From Caulobacter sp. (GTDB lineage Bacteria; Pseudomonadota; Alphaproteobacteria; Caulobacterales; Caulobacteraceae), in contig JAHBYC010000013.1 of NCBI GenBank assembly GCA_019636175.1, forward strand, positions 1 to 58,952: DNA of 58,952 nt, given 5' to 3'. The notes under the pieces are model-generated. The model did no database searches. It worked only from the letters and a program-made list of their open reading frames with translations, and had not been told where the DNA came from. Position 1 is the stretch's first letter. Each line of letters begins with the position of its first letter. This document shows positions 1 to 7,157 of this stretch, piece by piece. The position numbers were made by a program, and so were the translations under genes.

Positions 1-293
1 TGTTCCAGTTCGACGTGATGATGGGTGGTGCCGGAGATGTTGCGGGTGCCGCCCGAGCCGGAGCCGTTGGCGTCGATGGCCGTGTGCATGGCCTCGAGAA
101 CCACCGGGTTCTGCCCCTGGCCCAGATAGTCGTTGGAGCACCAGACCACGATGTCCTTGGTCGAGCCGTCATCGCGGGTCCAGGTCGCGCGCGGGAAGGC
201 GCCGCGATGGCGCTTGAGGTCGGCGAACACCCGGTATCGGCCTTCGGACCGGACCTGTTCGACGGCGGTCCTGAACGCAGCTTTGTAGTCCAT
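1..293 (-). CDS. hemA: 5-aminolevulinate synthase, N-terminal part (runs off window)
   Basis: Only the first 97 codons are present; the gene continues beyond position 1. The start reads MDYKAAFRTAVEQ and is followed by VFADLKRHRG, VVWCSNDYLGQGQNP and SGGTRNISGTTHHH. These are the N-terminal landmarks of PLP-dependent ALA synthase, which condenses glycine and succinyl-CoA in the C4 haem pathway of alphaproteobacteria. The ATG at 293 gives the usual family N-terminus, but no strong Shine-Dalgarno precedes it. It lies downstream of mmsB on the same strand with 168 bases between, so it may have its own promoter. hemB, the next pathway enzyme, lies at 6118. Related PLP acyltransferases (KBL, BioF) are less likely because of the WCSNDYLG and SGGTRNISG context. 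Confidence 0.9.
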   Translation of the reverse strand, partial: MDYKAAFRTAVEQVRSEGRYRVFADLKRHRGAFPRATWTRDDGSTKDIVVWCSNDYLGQGQNPVVLEAMHTAIDANGSGSGGTRNISGTTHHHVELE

Positions 294-461
294 CGATGAC
301 GTACCGGCCTTGCAGCTCTCGCCCGGCCGGCCCCTTTTCGTTGCAATCTGGCGACAACGGCGGTTTTGCACCGTTCTTCGCCCCTGTCCAATTAAGGAAA
401 GTTACGTAGTCACACTATCGGGCCTATCGTCGCGGGTCTCGCGCGAATGGTTCTCAGCTTG
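294..461. other. intergenic region between mmsB and hemA
   Basis: The 168 bases between mmsB and hemA, both on the minus strand, should hold the hemA leader and possibly its promoter. I see no convincing -35/-10 pair, FNR/FixK-type dyad or T-tailed hairpin. A slightly AT-richer patch near 385-420 is the only compositional feature. Confidence 0.4.
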
Positions 462-1358
462 TCAGGCCAGTTCGCCGAGCTTGCCGCGCATCAGCTGCAG
501 CACGGCGGAGAAGTCCTTCTGGCCGTAGCCCAGGCCGTCGAACATCGCGAACAGAGCCTCGGCCTGGGCGCCCATGGGCGTTGTGGCGTTGGCCTTGGCC
601 GCGGCGTCCTGCGCCAGCTTGAGGTCCTTCAGCATCAGGGCGGTGAGGAAGCCCCCCTCGTAGCCGCGATTGGAGGGGGCGGCCTCCACCGGCCCCGGCC
701 AGGGGCAGTAGGTGGTCAGGGACCAGCACTGGCCGGACGACTTGGAGGCGATGTCGAAGAACTTTTCCGGCGCCAGGCCCAGCTTTTCGGCCAGGGCGAA
801 GGCCTCGCAGACGCCCAGCATCGAAACGCCCAGCACCATGTTGTTGCAGATCTTGGCCGCCTGGCCGGCGCCCAGCGCCCCGGCGTGGAAAACCGCCCGG
901 GCCATGGGAGTCAGCGCCGTTTCGAAGGCGGCGAAGTCGGCCTCCTCGCAGCCGACCATGAAGGCCAGGGTGCCGGCGTCCGCCGCCATGATCCCGCCGC
1001 TGACCGGAGCGTCGGCGAAGCGGAAGCCGGCCGCGCGGGCCATTTCGCCAACCGCGCGGGCGCTGTCGACGTCGATGGTCGAACAGTCGATCAGCAGCGC
1101 CGATTTGGCGGCGTTGGGAAGGATGTCGGTCTCATAGACGGCGCGAACATGCTTGCCCGCCGGCAGCATGGTGATCACCACCTCGGCGTCCCTGACCCCC
1201 TCGGCCACCGAGGCGGCGGGCGTGCAGCCCCCGGCCACGGCCCGGTCGAGAGCGGCGGAGGACAGGTCGAAGGCGGCGACCGCCCTGCCCGCCTTGACCT
1301 GGTTTGACGCCATGCCGGCGCCCATGTTGCCGACGCCGATGAATGCAATGCGGGTCAT
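462..1358 (-). CDS. mmsB: 3-hydroxyisobutyrate dehydrogenase
   Basis: A 298-aa protein that oxidises 3-hydroxyisobutyrate to methylmalonate semialdehyde with NAD+, a late step of valine degradation. The Rossmann loop GVGNMGAGMA is at residues 8-17. The substrate signature DAPVSGGIMAADAGT is near 120 and the catalytic-lysine segment GQAAKICNNM near 165. Length matches the family. It is the last gene of a minus-strand run containing HIBYL-CoA hydrolase and an acyl-CoA dehydrogenase, the two enzymes acting earlier in the pathway. The ATG at 1358 fits the family start. Other beta-hydroxyacid dehydrogenases (tartronate semialdehyde reductase) share the fold, but the neighbours favour MmsB. Confidence 0.93.
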   Translation of the reverse strand: MTRIAFIGVGNMGAGMASNQVKAGRAVAAFDLSSAALDRAVAGGCTPAASVAEGVRDAEVVITMLPAGKHVRAVYETDILPNAAKSALLIDCSTIDVDSARAVGEMARAAGFRFADAPVSGGIMAADAGTLAFMVGCEEADFAAFETALTPMARAVFHAGALGAGQAAKICNNMVLGVSMLGVCEAFALAEKLGLAPEKFFDIASKSSGQCWSLTTYCPWPGPVEAAPSNRGYEGGFLTALMLKDLKLAQDAAAKANATTPMGAQAEALFAMFDGLGYGQKDFSAVLQLMRGKLGELA

Positions 1359-1411
1359 TGAGCTGGAGACCTCTTGTCGTGGCGCCGGCCGGGGCCGGGG
1401 CGGGTATGGGT

Positions 1412-2167
1412 TCAGGCGGGTTTGCGGAACTTCAGGACGAACTGGTCGGTCTTGCCCTTGATCGAGTCGTCAAAGACGCTGACCGTCCGGGGATCGGCGG
1501 GATTGCGCAGCATGGTCCCCTCCGATTCCAGCACGAACCCGACCGCCGCCATCCGCGCCTTGACCGTGGCGATGTTGATGCGGTGCAGCTTGCTGGTGCT
1601 GTCGATGCCGGCGTCGTCGGCGGCGTAGTGGTCGATGATCACCAGGGCGCCGCCGGGCTTGAGGCTGTCATAGAAGCCCTTGTCGATCGCCGCGATGGCC
1701 GTTTCCGGCATGAAGCCGAGGAACAGGTCGTGGTAGTTCTGGGCGGTGAAGATCACGTCCAGCGGCTCGGGGAAGGACATGGCGCCGAGACTCATCTTCA
1801 GCGGCTCGACGTTGTCATAGGCGGCCGAGACCGTCTCCAGGTCCTTGCCGTACTGGGCGTCGTACTGGATGAACTCGGCGGGCTGGTAGGCGTAGACCTT
1901 GCCGGTCGGCCCGACGGCGACCGAAAACAGGCGGGTGAAGTAGCCGCCGCCCATGGCGAAGTCGGCCACCTTGTCACCCGGCTTGATGTCGGCGAAGGCG
2001 AGGATTTCCGCGGGCTTGCGGGCGGCGTCGCGGGCGACTTCCTTTTCAGGACGCGCCGGATCGCTGACCGCGGCGGCGATGTTGCCAGCGACGGGGCCGG
2101 CGCTGACCACGCCGGCGAGGGCCAGGGCGATGGCCCCGGTCAGGGATGCAATCAGGGTCTTGTTCAA
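1412..2167 (-). CDS. exported methyltransferase-fold protein (COG4798-like)
   Basis: A 251-aa protein with a Sec signal (MNKTLIASLTGAIALALAGVVSAG), so the mature part should be periplasmic. The body has a class I methyltransferase layout: ADFAMGGGYFTRLF at the position of motif I, GKVYAYQPAEF, then DVIFTAQNYHDLFLG and GGALVIIDHYA. Motif I is degenerate, lacking the normal E/DxGxGxG. The start is TTG at 2167, supported by GGGAGG about 9 bases upstream and a TTGA overlap with the stop of the upstream paralogue. The paralogue at 2164-2964 has the same architecture. The reaction is unknown; SAM is not expected in the periplasm. Confidence 0.75.
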   Translation of the reverse strand: MNKTLIASLTGAIALALAGVVSAGPVAGNIAAAVSDPARPEKEVARDAARKPAEILAFADIKPGDKVADFAMGGGYFTRLFSVAVGPTGKVYAYQPAEFIQYDAQYGKDLETVSAAYDNVEPLKMSLGAMSFPEPLDVIFTAQNYHDLFLGFMPETAIAAIDKGFYDSLKPGGALVIIDHYAADDAGIDSTSKLHRINIATVKARMAAVGFVLESEGTMLRNPADPRTVSVFDDSIKGKTDQFVLKFRKPA

Positions 2168-2964
2168 CGGCGCGCCCTCCCAGGCTTTCTGAAGCGATAG
2201 ACGAACTGGTCGGTGTTCCCCCGGATCGACTTGTCGAAGACGTTCAGGGTGAGATTGTCCTTCGGCGAGCTGAGGAAGGAGGCCTCGCCGTCAAAGATGA
2301 ACCCGGCCGCCTCGACCTCCCGGCGAACGATCGCCGGATCGATGCGGTGCAGGGTGTTGGTGACGCCAAGGCCGCTGCCCGGCCTGGCCCGATGGTCGAT
2401 GATCACATAGAGCCCGCCGGGCTTGAGGGCCTGAAACACCCGGCGATTGACGGCCGCGACGTCCACCGGGCCCATGAAGTCGGCGTGCATGTCGTGATAG
2501 TTCTGGGCGGTGAAGACCATGTCCAGCCGTTCGGGCGCGCCGAAGTTGGGCAGGGTGTCGAGGGTCATCCGGACGTTGGCGTACTCCGGATCGCGAGCCA
2601 GGGCGGCGACGGCGGGCTCGCGCTTGGCCAGCTTGGTCAGCTCGTCCGGGACATAGGCGTAGACCCGGCCCCTGGGTCCCACGGCCTTGGAAAAGATCCG
2701 GGTGAAATAGCCCTGCCCGGGAATCAGGTCGGCGACCTTCATCCCGGGGCGCAGGCGGGCGAACAGCATCGTCTCGCCGGGATGGCGCTGGGCGTCGCGG
2801 GCCATGTCGGCGGCGGGCCGGGAGGGGTCGCGAAGCGCGTTGTCCAGCCACAGCGGAAGCGGCGCGCCAACCTCGATCGGCGGCGGCGGAGGCGGCGGGA
2901 CGGTGGCGCAGGCGGACAGGGCGAGAACGGCCGCAAGGGTGAGCCAATGGGCGCGGGGTTTCAT
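2164..2964 (-). CDS. lipoprotein methyltransferase-fold paralogue (COG4798-like)
   Basis: A 266-aa protein starting at the ATG at 2964, preceded by AGGAGA; a longer upstream reading has no such site. The N-terminus ends in a lipobox (LALSAC) followed by a seven-proline linker, so it is a predicted lipoprotein. The body parallels the next gene: GMKVADLIPGQGYFTRIF (degenerate motif I), GRVYAYVPDEL, DMVFTAQNYHDMHAD and GGLYVIIDHRA, ending with FVYRFRKPG. It overlaps its paralogue by four bases, so the two are likely translated together. It lies 68 bases downstream of the HIBYL-CoA hydrolase in the valine operon. Function unknown. Confidence 0.75.
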   Translation of the reverse strand: MKPRAHWLTLAAVLALSACATVPPPPPPPIEVGAPLPLWLDNALRDPSRPAADMARDAQRHPGETMLFARLRPGMKVADLIPGQGYFTRIFSKAVGPRGRVYAYVPDELTKLAKREPAVAALARDPEYANVRMTLDTLPNFGAPERLDMVFTAQNYHDMHADFMGPVDVAAVNRRVFQALKPGGLYVIIDHRARPGSGLGVTNTLHRIDPAIVRREVEAAGFIFDGEASFLSSPKDNLTLNVFDKSIRGNTDQFVYRFRKPGRARR

Positions 2965-3032
2965 GGGTCTCTCCTGGACGCTGTTCTTGTCTCGGTCCCC
3001 CGACCGACCCTTTCCATAGGTCAAACCGCGCC

Positions 3033-4085
3033 TCAAGTCAGCGGAGTCCATTCCTCATTCGCCGGCAAGGGCGCGAAAATGGCGTCCAGCAGGTCATCGC
3101 CGACCGCCTCAACCGAGGCCGGGTTCCACAGCGGGTTGTTGTCCTTGTCGATGATCACGGCGCGGACTCCCTCAAGGAAATCATGCCGTTGCACGACGCG
3201 GGCGCCGATCCGGTACTCCATCTTCATGTTGTCGGCGAAGTCGTCGAAGGCCGCGCCATGCTCCAGCTGGCGGAAGGCGACCTTGAGGGTCTGGGGCGAC
3301 TTGGTCGCCAGCACGGCCAGCTGTCCCCTCGCCCATTCGCCGCCGTCGGCGAGCAGGGCGGCGAGGATGGCCTCCACCGATCCCAGGCCGAAGAGACGAT
3401 CGATGTCGGCCAGGTGCGGTTCGAGCGGCGCCGGGCCGGGATCGCGGACGAAATGGGCCAGGGCGCCGGCGATGGCGTCCGGGTGCTCGATCAGCGCGGC
3501 CTTGAAGCCCTCGACGTGCTCCGACGGCATGTAGTGGGTGGCGAGACCCAGCCGCACGCAGTCGGCGCCCTTGATCCGCGCCCCGGTCATCGCCAGCCAC
3601 AGCCCGGCCTTGCCCGGCAGCCGGGGCAGGAACCAGCCGCCGCCGACATCGGGGAACAGGCCGATGCCGGTCTCGGGCATGGCGAAGGTGGTGCGTTCGG
3701 TGGCGATGCGGACACTGGAGGGCATGGCCAGACCGACCCCGCCGCCCATGGTCACCCCGTCCATCACCGTGACCACCGGCTTGGGGTAGGTGAACAGCAG
3801 ATGGTTCAGGCGGTATTCGGTGTGGAAGAAGGCCCGGGCCTCCTTGCCGTCCCCCGCGCCGCTCTCGGCCAGCATGCGGATGTCGCCGCCGGCGCAGAAA
3901 CCACGCTCGCCGCTGTGATCGATGAGGATGGTGTGGACCGCCGCGTCCTCGCGCCAGGCCAGCAGGGCCTCGGTCATCACCGCGCACATCTTGCTGGTCA
4001 GCGCGTGCAGCGCCCGGGGCCGGTTCAGGGTGATGCGGCCGACGGCGCCTTCTATGCGAGTCAGAACCTCGGGCTCTTCGGTCAT
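3033..4085 (-). CDS. 3-hydroxyisobutyryl-CoA hydrolase (enoyl-CoA hydratase/isomerase superfamily)
   Basis: A 350-aa protein that hydrolyses 3-hydroxyisobutyryl-CoA to free 3-hydroxyisobutyrate in valine catabolism; the product is the substrate of MmsB in the same operon. Visible motifs are RITLNRPRALHAL near the N-terminus, the oxyanion-hole segment GFCAGGDIRMLAE near 60-75, MGGGVGLAM near 115, and PETGIGLFPDVGGGWFLPRL near 140-160, which holds the Glu/Asp pair typical of HIBCH rather than plain crotonase. Length suits HIBCH (about 350) and is longer than crotonase (about 260). It overlaps the preceding small ORF by four bases (ATGA). Confidence 0.9.
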   Translation of the reverse strand: MTEEPEVLTRIEGAVGRITLNRPRALHALTSKMCAVMTEALLAWREDAAVHTILIDHSGERGFCAGGDIRMLAESGAGDGKEARAFFHTEYRLNHLLFTYPKPVVTVMDGVTMGGGVGLAMPSSVRIATERTTFAMPETGIGLFPDVGGGWFLPRLPGKAGLWLAMTGARIKGADCVRLGLATHYMPSEHVEGFKAALIEHPDAIAGALAHFVRDPGPAPLEPHLADIDRLFGLGSVEAILAALLADGGEWARGQLAVLATKSPQTLKVAFRQLEHGAAFDDFADNMKMEYRIGARVVQRHDFLEGVRAVIIDKDNNPLWNPASVEAVGDDLLDAIFAPLPANEEWTPLT

Positions 4086-4357
4086 GGCGCTGTGTACTCC
4101 GAAATCATGGCGTAAACGGCCCTTGCACCGGCAAGGTCGGCCGCAGGGTCAGGCCTGAGCCCAATGCTGAGCGTGCGGACTTCGGCCAGATAGCGGGCGA
4201 CGGCTTCCACTGATTCACCGGCCTCGACCATTGAGATAACCGGACCGGCGTAACTCTTGTACTCGTCCCACGGCACGTCGCATCCGATCGGATCCCAGTC
4301 CGTGTGCAGCTTTTCGGTTACGAGATCGATGAAGCGTCGCCGGTCACCATTCGTCAC
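4082..4357 (-). CDS. 91-aa conserved-looking protein of unknown function
   Basis: A 91-aa soluble protein with no signal or membrane segment. A recognisable core, [17 protein letters not shown], is followed by a helix rich in small and acidic residues ([16 protein letters not shown]). I recall similar short bacterial proteins with a DWDPIG motif but cannot name a function. It starts at GTG 4357, overlaps the acyl-CoA dehydrogenase stop by four bases and the next start by four bases, so it is translationally coupled between two valine-catabolic enzymes. That context makes it a real gene. Confidence 0.75.
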   Translation of the reverse strand: MTNGDRRRFIDLVTEKLHTDWDPIGCDVPWDEYKSYAGPVISMVEAGESVEAVARYLAEVRTLSIGLRPDPAADLAGARAVYAMISEYTAP

Positions 4358-5493
4358 TGCCGGAACATCTCCCGGCCGATGATCACCCGCATGATCTCGT
4401 TGGTGCCTTCGAGGATCTGGTGGACGCGCAGGTCGCGGACGATGCGCTCCATCGGATAGTCGGCCAGATAGCCGTAGCCGCCGTGCAGCTGCAGGGCGTT
4501 GTTGGCCACCTCGAAGCAGCTGTCGGTGGCGAACCGCTTAGCCATGGCGCACAGCTTGGTGGCCTGGGGATCGCGGTTGTCGAGGGCGCTGGCGGCGTTG
4601 CGGACCATCAGCTGCGAGGCCTGAAGTTCGGTCGCCATGTCGGCGATCTTGAACTGCAGAGCCTGGAAGTCCTTCAACGGCCGACCGAACTGGTTGCGGC
4701 TTTCCATGTAGGCCTTGGCCGTGTCGAGGGCGAAGGCGGCGCCGCCCAGCGAGCAGCTGGCGATGTTCAGACGCCCGCCGTCGAGCCCCATCATGGCGAA
4801 GCGGAAGCCTTCGCCCTCGCCGCCGATGCGGTTGGCGACCGGCACGCGGACGTTGTCGAAGTTGACCTGGGCGGTCGGCTGCGACTTCCAGCCCATCTTC
4901 TTCTCGTTGGCCCCGAAGCTGAGGCCCTCCCAGGCCTTCTCGACGACGAAGGCCGAGACGCCCTTGGGACCGTCGCCGCCGCTGCGGGCCATGACGACAT
5001 AGACGTCGGAGACGCCGGCGCCGCTGATGAAGGCCTTGGAGCCGTTGAGGACATAGTGGTCGCCGTCCAGCCGGGCCGAAGTGCGCATGGCCGCGGCGTC
5101 GGAGCCGCTGCCCGGCTCGGTGAGGCAATAGCTGGCGATCAGCTCCATGGTCGTCAGGCGGGGCAGGTATTTCCTGCGCAGCTCGTCGGACGCGAAGCGG
5201 TCGATCATCCAGGAGGCCATGTTGTGGATGGTCAGATAGGCCGCCGTCGGCACGCAGCCGTAGCTGAGGGCCTCGAAGATCAGGCTGGCGTCGAGGCGCG
5301 ACAGGCCCGAGCCGCCGACATCCTCCTGCACATAGACCCCGGCGAATCCGAGGGCGGCGGCCTGGCGAAGGACGTCGACCGGGAAGTGGCTTTCCTCGTC
5401 CCATCTGGCGGCGTGCGGGGCGAGTTCATCCCTGGCGAAGGCCTGGGCCATCTCCTGGATGGCGCGTTGATCGTCGGTGAGGGAGAAATCCAT
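4354..5493 (-). CDS. acyl-CoA dehydrogenase, probably isobutyryl-CoA dehydrogenase
   Basis: A 379-aa FAD enzyme of the acyl-CoA dehydrogenase family. N-terminal helical domain begins [19 protein letters not shown]. The central FAD-binding strand [15 protein letters not shown] is near 115-130. The C-terminal domain has [16 protein letters not shown] and ends with [14 protein letters not shown], with the catalytic glutamate expected at Glu362. It is the first gene of an operon with HIBYL-CoA hydrolase and mmsB, so oxidation of isobutyryl-CoA to methacrylyl-CoA is the best guess. Chain-length specificity cannot be read directly; short/branched-chain ACADs are the alternative. Divergent from the membrane-protein gene at 5607. 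Confidence 0.88.
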   Translation of the reverse strand: MDFSLTDDQRAIQEMAQAFARDELAPHAARWDEESHFPVDVLRQAAALGFAGVYVQEDVGGSGLSRLDASLIFEALSYGCVPTAAYLTIHNMASWMIDRFASDELRRKYLPRLTTMELIASYCLTEPGSGSDAAAMRTSARLDGDHYVLNGSKAFISGAGVSDVYVVMARSGGDGPKGVSAFVVEKAWEGLSFGANEKKMGWKSQPTAQVNFDNVRVPVANRIGGEGEGFRFAMMGLDGGRLNIASCSLGGAAFALDTAKAYMESRNQFGRPLKDFQALQFKIADMATELQASQLMVRNAASALDNRDPQATKLCAMAKRFATDSCFEVANNALQLHGGYGYLADYPMERIVRDLRVHQILEGTNEIMRVIIGREMFRQ

Positions 5494-5606
5494 GCTTCGT
5501 AAGTCCCGATCGGTGCGAAGAGTTGCCTCTTTCCTTGTGGCTTGATGACCTGACGCCGACAGGCCAAGCTGTCAATGTCGGGCGGCGTCGCCCCGGGGGA
5601 GAAGGC

Positions 5607-6077
5607 ATGACGGTCACCGAAGGTGAAGCCAGCCGGTTCGAAACCGACAGGGTTCTGGGTCTGATCAACTACGGCCTGCTGTTCGCATCGCTGTTCTTCG
5701 CCGGCGTTCCGGGGATCGTGGCGGTGGTCATCGCCTATGCCCAGAGAGGCGGCGCCTCGCCCCAGATGCACAACCACTACCGGTTCCAGATCCGCATTTT
5801 CTGGATCGCCTTCCTGCTGGGGCTGATCGCCGGGGTCTGCGGGTTGTGGGCGGTGCTGGATTTCGCCGGCCAGATCTGGGGCAATGGCCAGGTGTCGGTC
5901 GATGAGGCGTCCGGGGTCGATATCAACGTCGAGCAGATGGACCTGACGCCGCAGGTCATCGGCCTGTTCATCGCCTCGGGCGTATCGCTGGTGCTGATGA
6001 CCCTGTGGGCCCTCGTCGCGCCGGCGGTCGGCTTCATCCGGCTGATCACCGCGACCCCGCCGCAACCGGCGCAATGA
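5607..6077 (+). CDS. small integral membrane protein (DUF4870-like)
   Basis: A 156-aa protein with three or four hydrophobic segments: LINYGLLFASLFFAGVPG, then FWIAFLLGLIAGVCGLW, and a C-terminal FIASGVSLVLMTLWALVAP. The cytoplasmic-loop motif HNHYRFQIRIFWI resembles DUF4870-type proteins of alphaproteobacteria. I chose the ATG at 5607, with GGGGGAGAAGGC just upstream, over an earlier in-frame start that lacks a ribosome-binding site. It sits 40 bases upstream of hemB on the same strand and may be co-transcribed with it. Function unknown. Confidence 0.75.
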   Translation: MTVTEGEASRFETDRVLGLINYGLLFASLFFAGVPGIVAVVIAYAQRGGASPQMHNHYRFQIRIFWIAFLLGLIAGVCGLWAVLDFAGQIWGNGQVSVDEASGVDINVEQMDLTPQVIGLFIASGVSLVLMTLWALVAPAVGFIRLITATPPQPAQ

Positions 6078-6117
6078 GCCGCTTGCACCGGCGCGCCCGT
6101 TGCGCGACACCCCGGGC

Positions 6118-7131
6118 ATGACCATTCCTCCCCTCGCCCCTTACCCCGCCACCCGCCTGCGTCGTCTTCGCCAGGCCGACTGGACCCGGCGGATGGTGCG
6201 CGAGAGCATCCTGACCCCGGCGGACCTGATCTGGTCGATGGTGGTGCACGAGGGCGAGGGTCGAATTCCCGTCGCCTCCATGCCGGGCGTCGATCGGCTG
6301 AGCGTCGAGGAAGCGGCGAAGGCCGCCGTCGAGGCCCGGGACCTGGGCATCCCCTGCATCGCCATCTTTCCGCACATCGACGGCGCCCGGAAGGACGCCG
6401 AAGGCTCCCTCGCCGCCGAGGAGGACGGGGTCATTTGCCGGGCCATCAAGGCCATGAAGGCCGCCGCCCCCGAGGTCGGCATCATGTGCGACGTGGCCCT
6501 GGACCCCTTCACCACCCACGGCCACGACGGCGTGCTGAAGGACGGCAGGATCGTCAACGACGCCACCATCGAACGGCTGGTCCAGCAGGCCCTTGTCCAG
6601 GCCCGGGCCGGCTGCGATATCCTGGCCCCGTCGGATATGATGGACGGCCGGGTCGGGGCTATTCGGACGGCCCTCGAGGCCGAAGGCCTGCAGGACGTGA
6701 TGATCATGTCCTACGCCGCCAAATACGCCTCGGCCTTCTATGGCCCCTATCGTGACGCCATCGGCTCGGGGAAGCTGGGCAGCGGCGACATCGACAACCC
6801 CGGCGACAAGAAGACCTACCAGATGGACGCCGCCAACAGCGACGAGGCCATCCGCGAGGTGGCGCTGGATATCGCCGAGGGGGCCGACATGGTGATGGTC
6901 AAGCCGGGGATGCCCTATCTGGACATCGCCAGGCGGCTGGTCGAGACCTTCGCCATGCCGACCTTCGCCTTCCAGGTCAGCGGCGAATACGCGATGATCA
7001 TGGCCGCCGCCCAGAACGGCTGGATCGACGAGGAGCGGGCGATCCTGGAGAGCCTTGGCGCCTTCAAGCGGGCCGGCTGCGCGGGGGTCATCACCTACTT
7101 CGCCCCGCGCGCCGCCCGGATGCTGGGCTGA
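6118..7131 (+). CDS. hemB: delta-aminolevulinic acid dehydratase (porphobilinogen synthase)
   Basis: A 337-aa cytosolic enzyme that condenses two ALA molecules to porphobilinogen. Seen are the N-terminal PATRLRRLRQADWTRRMVRE, Schiff-base lysine segments MSYAAKYASAFYGPYRDA and MVMVKPGMPYLDI, and the metal-site segment DVALDPFTTHGHDG. The latter has Ala/Asp in place of the zinc-ligand cysteines, which points to the Mg-dependent, cysteine-less HemB class. A TTG 18 bases earlier is in frame, but the ATG at 6118 gives the usual start MTIPPLAPYP. It shares a pathway with hemA at the left window edge though the two are on opposite strands. Confidence 0.96.
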   Translation: MTIPPLAPYPATRLRRLRQADWTRRMVRESILTPADLIWSMVVHEGEGRIPVASMPGVDRLSVEEAAKAAVEARDLGIPCIAIFPHIDGARKDAEGSLAAEEDGVICRAIKAMKAAAPEVGIMCDVALDPFTTHGHDGVLKDGRIVNDATIERLVQQALVQARAGCDILAPSDMMDGRVGAIRTALEAEGLQDVMIMSYAAKYASAFYGPYRDAIGSGKLGSGDIDNPGDKKTYQMDAANSDEAIREVALDIAEGADMVMVKPGMPYLDIARRLVETFAMPTFAFQVSGEYAMIMAAAQNGWIDEERAILESLGAFKRAGCAGVITYFAPRAARMLG

Positions 7132-7133
7132 CC

Positions 7134-7157
7134 GGCTGGCTCTCTAGCCTGCCAGCC
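7134..7157. terminator. hairpin between convergent hemB and phosphatase genes
   Basis: GGCTGGC (7134-7140) pairs perfectly with GCCAGCC (7151-7157) around a 10-base loop. A short pyrimidine run with TTTT follows at 7163-7170 in the hemB direction. It lies exactly between the two convergent stop codons, the right place for termination of hemB and perhaps of both genes. The T tract is offset, so efficiency is uncertain. Confidence 0.45.

Noticed and set aside
5540-5569. Interrupted inverted repeat (GCTTG, CCTG / CAGG, CAAGC) between the acyl-CoA dehydrogenase and membrane-protein genes
   Set aside because: Short arms with mismatched spacing; no more than expected by chance in this composition, although a TTGACA -35-like sequence overlaps it on the minus strand.
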